64,000 bases of DNA from Diphasiastrum complanatum (taxonomy: Eukaryota > Streptophyta > Lycopodiopsida > Lycopodiales > Lycopodiaceae). How positions within the stretch are numbered: position 1 is the first letter of the stretch; each line of letters opens with the position of its first letter. Shown piece after piece: positions 25,820 to 36,595 of the stretch. The notes below the pieces were generated by a model. The model did not search any database, was not told the origin of the DNA, and saw nothing but the letters and a program-made list of their open reading frames with translations. The stretch lies in contig CM055097.1 in NCBI GenBank assembly GCA_029204225.1, forward strand, positions 12,222,631-12,286,630, read 5' to 3'. Both the position numbers and the translations under genes were made by a program.

Positions 25820-26250
25820 GTAAAGATACTTTTATTTTTTTTCTTTAGTTTCGACCGTCACCAGGCCCAATCAAAGTGCACAGATTTGAAATCTACGTAA
25901 CGTAGTTCAAATTAACTAAAAAATAAAAATGCAATACAGAAAACTTTGAAATTTGTGTCCGAGCAACATGGACGTATCCCACTGGTTTCTTCTTCCTGCC
26001 CGACATGTGCTAATTTGCCCGACGTCAATACCTCAAGTTAAATTTACTTTACTATGTTGGTTAGTATAATGAAATTTTCTAACTATAGTAGTTACAGGTA
26101 TAGAAATATAGTATGTACAGTTACATAAAATATGGTATACGTAGTAATTGTGACTATGTTGGCATTCACATTAGATTAAATGTGATACGAAAAATTGAAA
26201 TTAAGTAACATATCAGAGAGATTTTTGGCGCCCAAGCTTTGAAAATAGCA

Positions 26251-26900
26251 ATGGCAAGGAGACCCAGATCTACGATCGATTCTGTGATTCTTTACAATCA
26301 GAAAGATGAAGTTGATAACTGGAAGCCAACAAAATATACGAAGAACTCATGGGTATTGCTGCATTCATCATCAAAGGGCAATTTTCGACAAAAGAAAAGA
26401 GCAAAAATGACTTACAAATCTTATTGGAAAGCAAAAATTTTGGAGTTAAGACTGCCCCGAGAGGTCAATCGATATCAGAAGTCTTAGTGCAACATGTATA
26501 TATGCATTCAGAAATCAAAGTACATGATATCAATCCTCATGATCATCAAAAATGTAATTGTAAGTATATCAAAAAATATGCACTCTACAGCAATCATAGG
26601 TGATTTCCTTTATTGATGCTCTTCAGATTATGATTTAAATGCTTCAACATTATTTTTTTCTTTTAGATTTATATCCATCATGCGTAAGTGAATGGGAGCC
26701 CACACAATCACTTGCAGGAATATTAATGTTGGAAAGCTGCAATACAGAGGAAGAAGCTCAAAGGAACTTGCAGATTGTGGTATCTATTTTTATGAATCTT
26801 TATATACGCCACAAATAGATGGAGGTTTTGGCAAGCTCGAAGCAATTCCATTGCCTAGTTTTCAAAGTGATGAATGGCCTACTCCTGACAACATCCTATC
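26251..26900 (+). pseudogene. Transposon gene 2, unknown protein (inner copy, truncated)
   Basis: The ATG at 26251 opens MARRPRSTIDS. Unlike the copy at 969-2146 it keeps the segment VLLHSSSKGN through KMTYKSYWKAKILE, but then has a one-base loss that shifts frame before PRGQSISEVLVQHVYMH. Exon 1 ends at about 26559 before GTAAGTATATC; exon 2 starts after CTTTTAG near 26667. Coding similarity ends at SDEWPTPDN, where the internal deletion brings in the promoter region of the next gene pair. No family recognised. Confidence 0.5.
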
Positions 26901-26919
26901 CATGGGCGTGTACTATGTG

Positions 26920-27700
26920 ATAGCGGACTTGTGCGTGAAGGTTAGGATGAGAAGGGAGGGATGATAAAGAACTCGTATAATGTATGGTATATCGGACCTG
27001 TGCAAGCCGAATATCAGAGAGAACCATTAGATTTGAGGAAAGATGCACAAGTGCAATATGGGGTGACACGTAGGCAGATGTATCGGACATGTGCGCGTGG
27101 AAGGCAGTACGAGAAATTTCGATTGTGAAGGGCGCACACAAATGCGATATGCAGAGCGAAAAAAAAAATGAAGAAAATTCATCAAAATTTGTGATTTTAT
27201 ATCGGGGTTCACACGTGCGAAAGAACGTCTTGTCACACGTGTGGGCATTGTACGGACAAATGCGAGAGCGATACGTGTCACCCTATCACATTACACATGT
27301 GGGATTTGTACGATCGAATGCGAGAGCGACACGTGTTTCTAAACAATTAAATGAACACGCGACACATGTCCAAGTGTCATTTCACACGTCTGCAGGTGTC
27401 ATCTCACACGTGCCTGCGCCTGTTGTCCAATTGAAAGTAGACACGTGTCCTACGTCCGGTGACCACACGTGCAAAAATTTAGTATAAATGGCACGAAAAC
27501 GATTAATTTTTTACCTTTTCAGTTCTCAAAATTCACGACATATCGCTTTTGTGCGCGCTCATTGCTATCCGTTTGCTTGCAACTATACTTACTCGCGCAC
27601 AAGTGTGATATTTTGTATATGTCTGCCATACATATCCACCTTCTGTACCATTTTGATAATTAGTTTTGGTTCAGTTCTCCCACACGCACAAGTGCGATAT
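26920..27700. promoter_or_regulatory. Divergent promoter region with repeated GCACTTGTGC-like motifs
   Basis: This region carries many variants of one motif: CGGACTTGTGCGTG, CGGACCTGTGC, GCACAAGTGCAATAT, CGGACATGTGCGC, CGCACAAGTGCGATAT, plus several CACACGTGTG/CACGTGTC boxes. The left part matches sequence just upstream of the histone-like gene at 51173-51300, so the region lay between that gene and gene 4. A TATAAAT at 27483-27489 points toward gene 4. Function is inferred from layout. Confidence 0.55.
27685..27700 (+). promoter_or_regulatory. 16-base motif upstream of gene 4 start
   Basis: CGCACAAGTGCGATAT, ending 13 nt before the ATG at 27714. Same sequence and orientation as at the H3-like gene. 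Confidence 0.7.
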
Positions 27701-27713
27701 TCACGCTACTGCC

Positions 27714-29206
27714 ATGGCCTCTTCCTCATCATCCTCACAGGCTTGACTTCATTTCTGAGTGAATTTGGGATTACTGAAAGTCTAGACTACTTCCACAGTC
27801 TATTCAAGCCATATCTACATGTTTTCAGGACTGCACAACCAAATTTTGACGTATTTTATGAACATTATGTCAGATTCAAAGATATACTTAGCAAGCCTGT
27901 TTTCTCCATAGGTCCACTCCAGTACATGCATTATACTGATCTTGTTCATTTCTTCCCAGCTTTTAGACATAGACTGGATAGAATGTTATTGTTTGATCTT
28001 TTCAAAAGTAGTTCAATGTGTCCGTATTGGCAACAAGAAATGTCGATTGGTTGAATATCAGAGTGGTTTTGTACTTTTTCTGTTAGTTCAGATCCCAGAT
28101 GATGATGAAGTTCCTGTTGCTGACCCTCCTTTTGCACCCTCCTCTGTTCAGTCAGCCATTAAGGATATCAGTTTCTTATCGACACTCCTGATAAAGAAAG
28201 TGACTTCATTGATGTAAATACTGATGTTCTCCGAGATTCTTTCATTGGCCAAAATACATCTGATGATGAATCCAAATCTATGGAAGATTCGAAATGTCTT
28301 TTCAATTTGTCTTTATATTATATTAATGCAATGTAAATTTTACTACTGCTGATTTATGTAAATTTTTTGATTATCGTGAGGACGAGGTTCTATGTTTATT
28401 ATCCGGCACAATTTCCAAATTCTCCGACTTTGTAGATTTTAAGACAGATGATCTTGTTGCTGGTATTGATTTTGATGATGAGGAGGGTCTTATGACCGGT
28501 GAAGAATGCCTGAATAAGACTATATCAAATATAGCTGAGAATGGACGAGGCAGACCATCCGATGAAAAATTCACAACATTTCAATCCCAGATGGGCTTCC
28601 CTCGTCCATCATTAATACACTTCACTAATGATTCCACTTCAGTACGTGGTCATTATATTGATCATCTTGATCTGGTTGCTGCTGATGATGAAGAATGTGT
28701 AAGTGTTCCTTGCATTTGAATGTTTTCAGTCACTGAATGTGTTTTTGCTAACATATTTCCTATTGTAGGATGCTCTCATAATAGATGATTTTGCTGCGAG
28801 ACGAGGTGGTTTCAGACAACACACATCCTCGTTCCAGAGGGACAGTGGACTGGGCCACTATCTTAGGCATTTCCTGAAGAATGAGATCTGTATTGCTCAT
28901 TCCAAGCTGAGCCCAGTCGGGGAGAGTCTTATAATGGCAGTTAAAGCTTTATCATTTTATCTAGGAGGACATAAATTTGTTAAGACAAATAAGATCATTT
29001 TTGTCAAAAGATCTTATGTTTTGAACATTTTAGGCTTTACTGATGGGAATGTTCCTTTAAGGAGCTCCCATTATTCATTGTATTCCACTTATATTGAGCT
29101 TAGTGGAAATAAGGATAATGCACATCTATTAGATGCATACGGTAGCAGAGAATTTCTTCATGACAATACTACCATAGAATCTGATACAAGATCTGATGAT
29201 GAATAG
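27714..29206 (+). pseudogene. Transposon gene 4, unknown acidic protein with one intron
   Basis: The likely start is the ATG at 27714 (MASSSSSSQ), 13 nt after a 16-base motif shared with the histone-like gene. A small frameshift leads into LTSFLSEFGITESLDYF and the frame DVFYEHYVRFKDIL; a second shift leads to QCVRIGNKKCRLVEYQSGF and IPDDDEVP. The middle is acidic (DDESKSMEDSK). A later open exon (to 28698) ends DDEEC before GTAAGT. After TATTGTAG the last exon (28769-29206) encodes RGGFRQHTSSFQRDSGLGHYLRHFL through KLSPVGESLIMAVKALSF to SDDE-stop. The last exon has helix-rich spacing loosely like an H2B-type histone fold, but this is only a suggestion. No family is recognised. Confidence 0.5.
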
Positions 29207-29326
29207 TTGACACTTTCTATTTTGGAATAATACAATCAATACATTTACATGGGGTATTTCTCCTCTCTTGTTCAATGAATTTGCAAAGCAATTCTGAACA
29301 TGTCATGATGATCTTCTACTCAGCAA

Positions 29327-32026
29327 TCATCTAATTTTCTCTTCTTGTATGAACTTGCATGCTTTTCTAAACTTGTTGTATTGTGTGGACTTTGTTATAT
29401 ATCGAATCTGAACTCTACGGTAGAACCACTGAAACAATTGACAAATGTAGTTTCGTTTTTCATTGGTTTCTCCATGTTGTGTATTTCGATGAAATGCTGC
29501 TCGTGCTTGCCAGTGTGACTTCTCCATCCCTTGTGATGACCATACACTCAAGCTTCCATATGTATTTGCAAAAAATGTTGTATGATCTCTTAGTATGTGC
29601 TGCAAATGTCCAAATCATAATGTTAGTCTTATGTTTGGATCGAAATATATATGAAAATTTGAAAGCATTTTGAAAATTTTATATTAACCATGTAATGAGT
29701 GATGTGATCTTCTCCCCATGCTTTTGATATTGCATTAACAAACTCGACACAAGTTCTTTGGACAGCTTTCTTATCGATATCAGAGTATTTTTCTTTTCTT
29801 AAAATAGCAATCATACTATCAAGCCTTTTCCATACATCAACTTTTAGTACTCTGGTTTTGCCGTCTTTCTCGAAGTCCTGAGTGGCAACAATAATATCTG
29901 TCTAGATTGAGTGTTGAATATTAGAAGCCTTACCAGTATGATTTGATAGAAACGACGTGCTTTTGCTCCTCCTATGCTTGGCTTAGTTGGCATGTTCTCA
30001 TTCTTTCCTGAAAGCTTTTCGTCTTTTTGAATTTTGACATGTCCTTTATGGAGTCCTGCTTTTGATAAAACATCTTCTAATCGAGAGATAGCTTCCTTTA
30101 TGTTGTCTTAGTATTCCAAGCAAAAACTATATGAAGATAAATGATCTTTTCTATTAATCTAACTTCTGCATGAAGAGTGCAAACATGCACATTTTTTAAG
30201 GGGATAGACAGCACAGGCTTCCAGTTTGGATCTGTATATTCTCTAGTAATTCCTGTACTCCTAGTTACATCTTTTGCCATTTTCATGCCGTACAAACAAG
30301 GGTGTTTTGATGTAGCACCGTGAGAGACATTATACATACATTTCAATGTTTTCAAATCACCTGCTAAGTGCCATTCAACATTGAAGTCTCCAACTCCTGG
30401 AACATTGAGAAGTCCTCCATCCATATGGTCCTTGATGATCCTAGAATAAGATGTCCTTGAGAATATCCATGATAATATATCATGATCCTCTTTCAGCACC
30501 TATCCAAAGAATTAATCAGACTTAGTTTACAATGTATTAATACTATTCAATGAATGTAATGTAATAATGAGGCTAGTTACCTGAAACGCTGCCAACCACC
30601 ATATATCATTTTTTGACTGGACACTGAATTTGAAATCTTCTTGGTTCTCTGTTTGTGATAGAGCACCATTCATGAGAGTTATACTAACCCTTTCCATCTT
30701 CTGCCCTTTCACAATTTCTGACTCATCTAACTTAATTACTATGATTATTTTGCCATTCACCTTTTCGTAGGTTATATCATAGAATGTGACGATGTATCTC
30801 AGCAAGTAATTTAGATTAACAAATAAATTGTTTGATGAATTATAGAATATCGATCTTCCATCAGTTTTATACACCTCCTCAATATGAAATGGAGTTCCAG
30901 TGACCTTATGCATACCCATGTTTAATGTATCCCTCTCTTTCTTCAAGTGATATGTCCTAGGGATTGGGACTTTTCTAATTTGAACTTGCTTAAAAGCTTC
31001 TCTAATTAGTTTAAATATTGTTGCATATGCTTCCCTACTAATACCTGCAAAATCACAAGCACCCTGAACTATAGTCTTATCTAAAATATTTTGAATGTCC
31101 ACCATCAAAGACTATGCTATTTTACACTTTACATTTGAAATCCTATTGTTCATCATGATATGCTCAGTGGATTTGCAAGTCAATATTGTGCCCAATGACA
31201 TTCCTAGTGAAGCATTGTCTTTAATATTCCGAGGAGCTACTAATGCAGATTTGCAAAAAAAACAGATAGTTAACAGAATATCACCATAGCTGAAATTAAA
31301 TCCAAATGTCATTGGAAAACTTACAAAATTCAAAATATGCTTACTTGAAAGCACAGATCCTTCTATTTCGATAACCTCCTTTTGAAAGTGTTTGAATATC
31401 CTTGTAACTTTCGCTTCTTACTTTCAGCCTTCTTCTTTGCCAAATCCACATCCTTCAGTAATTGTAAGTTTTCAATACGAATAGACTATAAGACTGATTG
31501 CATTTGCTCTAGTTCTGATTTGATATTGATTGTTATTTTCTGTAATGATTTTTTTTAAGTTGTTCATTTTCTTCTAACGTCTTCTAGAGATGACAATCCC
31601 TATTCTGACAATAAGAGGATATCCGAATTAACTCACCTTCTAAAAAGTGAACTTTATTCATATAAAGTTGTTTTCCATGGTTTTGCAATATTTTACAATA
31701 TCCTAGTAATCCACTATGCCCATTGCATATCCATGTAACTAAATGAGTTATTGAAGAGAATGTGGGATGTGTCAAAGTGCTTGGATCTTGTGGATATAAT
31801 GTTCCATCTGTCCACAAATCCAAGTTTTTCTTTCCTTCTGCCCTGTAACGAGAACGATCTTCAGCAGATATTTGAACTCCTTTGCCTCCTCTTCTCTGCA
31901 AAGGTGCCAAATCAATAGGGATATCCACATGTAGATGATATAATGTCATCATCAAAAAAATAATAGAGTAATCAGTTGCATCAAAGTACTATGACCAGAT
32001 TCTATGAAGCAAAACAAACTACTCAT
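29327..32026 (-). pseudogene. Gene T: large transposase-like protein of TIR transposon
   Basis: Read leftward from the A-type terminus. The N-terminal segment (ATG at 32026) has LYHLHVDIPIDLAP and DLWTDGTLYP. A coiled-coil/basic segment follows, then an intron at about 31240-31344. The next exon (31239-30527) encodes DFAGISREAYATIFKLI and IIIVIKLDESEIV. The next has WHLAGDLKTLKCMYNV, GATSKHPCLYG and LHAEVRLIEKIIYLHI. Later exons have WKRLDSMIAIL, CVEFVNAIS, HTTFFANTYGSLSVW and QGMEKSHWQARAAFHRNTQ. The spaced acids (D in KLDES, D in GDLK, E in AEVRLIEK or GMEKSH) suggest an RNase H-fold transposase, of a kind I recall from uncharacterised repeated proteins in cnidarians and fungi. Stops and frameshifts make this copy inactive. 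Family and catalytic residues are inference. Confidence 0.55.
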
Positions 32027-32427
32027 CTTTGATTATATTATATACTATGTACGATCAATCCAATCTCCATGCTTGTATGCTTGATTCAAATTTGGAAATC
32101 CCGCTCATTTTTTCATTCCAATAGGTAGTTGGCGCTCATATTTCCATTCTCATGGAAGTAATGCATATGTAAACATTTTGCAATTTTTCCTGATTCGAAT
32201 TTGGGGATGGCGGTCATATTCTAGATCCAGTGAAAATATTGCCCTTTTCGTAACCAATGGAGAGAATATTTTTGAATTTAGTCAAGTTATACTGCGAACT
32301 GTTAATAGTTCTTAACTATGACTATAGACACTGTCGTTAGATCATTGGGAGTGGTGTGGGCAAGCAAATAAACAATATTGTTTTTTTTTTATTTTGATAT
32401 TTTTGTATATCCTACATGGCATTCCTT

Positions 32428-32462
32428 AAAGGGTCTTTTTGATATTGAGAACTCCTCTAATG
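32428..32462 (-). repeat. Terminal inverted repeat, A-type end
   Basis: On the minus strand begins CATTAGAGGAGTTCTC, continuing AATATCAAAAAGACCC. It is the partner of the repeat at 25785. Confidence 0.9.
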
Positions 32463-32824
32463 AGGAAAATGAACAACTTCAAAAAAATAATGAATCATTA
32501 CAGAAGATAACAATCAATATCAAATCAGAACTAGAGCAAATGCAATCAGTCTTACAATCTATTCGAATTGAAAACTTACAATTATTGAAGGATGTGGAAT
32601 TGGCTAAGAAAAAGGCTGGTAGTAAGAAGCAAAAGCGACAAAGTTGCAAGGACATTCAAACGCTTTCAAAAGGAGGTTATCGAACTAGAAGGTATCGTGC
32701 ATTCAAGTAAGCATATTTTGATTTTTGTAAGTTGATCAATGACATTTGGATTTAATTTCAGCTGTGGTGATATTCTGCTAACTATTGTTTTTTTGCAAAT
32801 CTGCATTAGTAGCTCCTCGAAATA
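32463..32824 (+). pseudogene. Gene T of outer transposon, coiled-coil exon and next exon start
   Basis: Resumes the frame broken at 25784: EENEQLQKNNESLQKI, then SELEQMQSVLQSI with heptad spacing, then basic KKKAGSKKQKRQS, ending at RAFK before GTAAGCATA. The next exon starts after GCATTAG near 32811 and homology is lost at about 32824. Confidence 0.6.
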
Positions 32825-35280
32825 TGTTAGAAGTGGAATTTAATACATGGATTACATTGGGTCTGTTAATTGATAGAAACTTGTCCCTAGAGTTAATGCT
32901 CTTGGATCCAAAGGGGGATTCGAAGCTTATCATTAATTTGGAAGGATCAGAATGTAAGGTTGAGCCATGTTAATTTCTGTTTTAATCACAAGAGCATGTG
33001 TAAATCTGCGGTATCCATCCGATAGGCATGCCAGTCATCCAAATGAATGGATTCTCTAGCTTTTGGGAAAAAAAGATAATATCCTATATGGATTATAGGA
33101 CAACTAGATGGTCAGTGGATCTCTAGAATATTCAAATAAGGCGGTTAAGGGTTTTTTGGAAGGAAGAGCTGGTGGTTGGGACATCAGTCATTTTGGAAAG
33201 AAAATTGTAGGACTATAAAGATCTGATTATCAATGGAGTGTTTTAGTACCTAGTCATGATATGGAAAAAAAAAAAGAAAAACCATTGATAAGATGTGGGG
33301 TAAATTTTGAGGTTTAATCTAGATCCCAATGTGGTATCTCATTATTTACAAAACAGAGGCCCTCAAATCTATTTTTCGCTTTTTTAATTAATCCTTCTTA
33401 GCATTTTTTGGATAAGATATTAGACTAGTTTATATGATTCTTTCCAGCATGAAGTTATTCTTCTGAAAGACTGTTATAGCGTATGAATTACTACTTGTGT
33501 GAATAGACTTGAAATTCAGATAAATTCTAAGGTCAAAGTGTTTCAATTTCTTAAACCTAAGATATCTCTTTTGCATAAATGGATCTCAGAGAAATGATTG
33601 TACCGTCACTCGGGCTGAAAATATTTGAAGAAAAAGTCTTGGTTGTAATAGAGTGAATTCTTTTGTGGAATGCACTTATTATTGACTTTTCATGGATTTG
33701 GATATTTTCATAATATCATCTTTCCAGTTAACTTTTATAGAAATTGATAATTTCTTTTAAAGAAGGGGTGAAGTGATGGGGTAAAATTCTATTTGAGGAT
33801 CTGTTGGTTGCATAGTTTTCGGAAGAGAACTAGATATGGTATAGAAATGAGATTTTTCTAAAAGTGATTTCGGATAGATTCAGAGTAAGATACCTATTTG
33901 GAACTTTTCGAATACGAGGAATTCTCTAGGGATTGTGTGGACAATTTGGAGTTAGAATAGGTTGAAATTTGAATCATTATCTATAAGTAGTACAGTAAAA
34001 GACCAAAAGTTGATAATTCCATTTAAATTGGAATAGGAGTAAGTTTGATCAGAATTTAAGTCTGAGATGTCTGTATTAAATCAACCTAATCTTAGTTTGA
34101 GTACTAGGATTAGTGAGGGGTTGATTGAGTGGAAGAAATTATGTTGTTAGTGGTAAATTGGATTGGAAAACTGTGGGAGCGAATGTTATTCATCTTAGAG
34201 ATTTCTCGGATATTGTTATTTACTCATGAGAAATAGAATTTTTTTAGTAGCTGAGTTACAAGATTCTTGGTGAAATATGTGAGTAACATACGTGGATTCT
34301 GGATGAATCTGCTAGATAAGAATGTGTTTATGTACTGGGTCATAGTGAGGTTATTCACATATGTGCACATTGAATCTTGTATGAATCTACAGTGTATTCT
34401 TGGTTGCTAGGGTTATCTGGTGCACTTAACCTAGTCGGTGAACATAAACATATGATCAAGTATTGTTGAAACAGATACTTGCAGAGTTAACAGATCTTTC
34501 TGTGAAAGACTTGTTGGTTAACTAAAAAGTGATTTGGATAAAGATCTTGATGTGGTGTTATACATGTATAACTAAGATCTACGCCAAGACATTTGAGATT
34601 TCTAAATCTCTAGCAATTAACTTGAGTAATTGGGTTACTCTTGAGAAAGTTAAATCACAAAATGGACAGTGTGAAGGGAATTCACCAAGAACTGTTTGTT
34701 TATGTGTATTTCTTGTAAGACACATGATTAGTGATTCATCAATCAAAATTATGTGCATTGGACATACAATATTCTTGGTAGAGTATTCCTTGGTTAAGGA
34801 ATAGATCAACGGTGATTGTATCCCAGAGCGCTCAATTGGATAATGAATCATAATGGTTCCAAGATTGACAATTGAGTTTTTGATGAATTTAGTAGATCTT
34901 TCAATATCTAGATTTAGTTCTAGACTGTAAATATGAAGTTTTTGTGGATGAAGATGGTTTTGATATCATTTTGGTATGCTTTCTGTCCTTGACTACCTGA
35001 TGGTTTGGAATTTGATAACCCACATTTAAAGAATCCAGCTTGAGGAATATTCCTAAAAGCTAGTATTTTTCTAGTGGAAAATATTTTGGAATGATTCTTA
35101 CATTTTTCCTGAGTTGTGTGTTAAACATAAACTCCAGAATCCTTTAGGAATTAAGTATGTTTTGAGATTCTAGAGAATTATGATTGACGAATCATAAGAA
35201 TCTATTTATTTGTGATTGACAAATCATAAATGAATAACTTAATTGAAGGTTAATTCGGAAATGTGTTCAGTAATTCCCAG
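32825..35280. other. Degenerate repeat DNA, no gene
   Basis: 33120-33345 is related to gypsy 3' sequence at 13270-13500. The rest is AT-rich with only short open stretches and no recognisable domain. Confidence 0.5.
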
Positions 35281-35284
35281 TTTA

Positions 35285-36056
35285 CTAATTCAAAAAGACT
35301 ATAGAAAAAGGTCTTAATCATATTACTTTGCAACATACATGCATACATAGTGTTGCTAATGAACTATATGATGGATGGATCAAACTTATCTAACTTCTAC
35401 CTATTTATGCAATGATGGATGAAGAAACCATTTTAAAACATGCTGATATATGTAGACTTGCCGCTATTGAGTTCTTAAAAGAAAAAAGTTGGATTCAAGG
35501 GAATACTGTAACAATACAAAAAAAGATTGATGCCAACAATAAACGACAATGGCTAATCAAACATCTATGTATCAATGGTGTTGATAAAGCGCAACATAAT
35601 CCATGCTTGATTTGTATTCATCTTTACAGAATGCTTGTAATTGAAAGACTTGATAGTCAAAACTTTGAACCTTTCCCTGACTAATCAAACAATTATGTTT
35701 AGTACTCTCTAGAACATATAAAGGCAACTATGGGAAATATACTACCCGACGACTTCATTTATTCAAACGAACTTCCCTATCTTTTATCCACGTTCAAATC
35801 TCATAAAAATTCTTTCAGATGGATCACAAATGCCCATGAGTGCTATTTTTCTGGACTCGCTAAATTCTTGACAGGAGTTTTTAGTATGCCGCATCCTTTC
35901 ATCATCGACTCTTTTCCCTTGGCATGCGTTGGTGATTTTGATCGAATGCCAGCTTGGGCAAAAACATACAAGAGCTACATTGATAAGGATACAACTTTAC
36001 TTTGGCAATGTGACTCCTCTGTCGACTTCTATCTCAAGATACCCAAGGACATTTAA
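35285..36056 (+). pseudogene. Penelope-like element reverse transcriptase fragment
   Basis: It starts with EKGLNHITL-type sequence (AAAAAGGTCTTAATCATATTAC, shared with 55840-55870) and YDGWIKLI. After stops come 35412-35684 (RQWLIKHLCINGVDKAQHNP) and 35730-36056 with LPYLLSTFKSHKNSFRWITNAHECYFSGLAKFLTG. The order lPYL..T.K.HK..fRwit.a...s.La is the RT fingers region typical of Penelope-like elements rather than LTR elements. The catalytic YxDD region and any GIY-YIG endonuclease are missing; an LTR begins 30 bases downstream. Confidence 0.65.
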
Positions 36057-36086
36057 TGCATAAAAGCCATGGACATTTCTAAATGC

Positions 36087-36595
36087 TGTGAAAGTACAAT
36101 ACTTTTGGGACCAAAATTGGATCTTAAATGATCCACAAGAGTTATTATGTTCTTGCTTACCAATCTATTAGAAAACTGGTTACCAAAAACTTGATCTAGA
36201 TTGGCAATTTCACAAACAACAAGCAGTGCTAATGGAAACACAAATCATAGACATAAATCTATAGGCTGTAGTATGGCCTATAGGCTATAGTATGGCTTGC
36301 AAGCTATGTTTGAAGTCTTCAAAGTGTTGGTTTCATTTGGATCATCAAAAAACAATGTACATGAGAGTAGAAACTCGAGTTGCCAATGTGCTCCAAAAAT
36401 AATCTATCTTCTCACTATGGAGAGATGGAATACATAGCAAAACTCACTTCCTTTGCTAAGTTAGGTGATCATATAATAAGGAAGTAGACTCAACTTTCTT
36501 GCCCTAAAATGAAACCCTAGCCTAGATCCTAGAGTTATGCTTGGTAGGTGCATGGTTGGTAAAAATCTCATCACAAACCAAGGTCTAGATCCTAT
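36087..36595 (-). repeat. Copia LTR (minus orientation), same family as 2541-3238
   Basis: On the minus strand it shares with 2541-3238 the runs CCTACCAAGCATAACTCTAG, TAGGGTTTCATTTTAGG and CTCTCCATAGTGAGAAGATAG, and ends TACTTTCACA. It directly abuts the truncated RT at 36585, so its left boundary is sharp and the internal one is a deletion joint. Confidence 0.8.

Larger units (their letters stand above)
25785..32462. mobile_element. Inner TIR transposon copy, 6,678 bp, both termini present
   Basis: The left terminus (25785) is B-type and the right (32462) is A-type. Both read CATTAGAGGAGTT inward with a related stretch of about 35 bp. It carries gene 2 (rightward, truncated), a promoter region, gene 4 (rightward) and gene T (leftward). 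It interrupts gene T of the outer copy between TTTTAG and AGGAAAA. Joining the flanks directly keeps the gene T frame (KILEENEQL, compared with KTLEENEQL in the other copy), so there is no target-site duplication. Relative to copies at 1-3300 and 49546-51340 it has lost the end of gene 2 and the whole H3/protease gene, a deletion between about 26905 and 26925. Confidence 0.88.
24837..32824 (+). mobile_element. Outer TIR transposon copy (A-type left end), split by a second copy
   Basis: The left end CATTAGAGGAGTT at 24837 follows copia codons. The terminus and next ~500 bp match, in inverse orientation, the A-type end at about 32000-32462. The 5' part of gene T occupies 25331-25784 and resumes at 32463 after the inner insertion. 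Homology to the minus-strand copy stops near 32824, so the distal part and the B-type end are lost. Confidence 0.8.

Noticed and set aside
26920-27480. CRISPR-like or satellite array
   Set aside because: Motifs are degenerate, irregularly spaced and lie in a plant nuclear context; a promoter region is the better reading.
24837-32824. Reading 24837-32824 as one element with very long (about 0.9 kb) terminal inverted repeats
   Set aside because: The inner ends at 25785 and 32462 are complete TIRs, and the gene T frame resumes across them, so two nested copies in opposite orientation explain it better.
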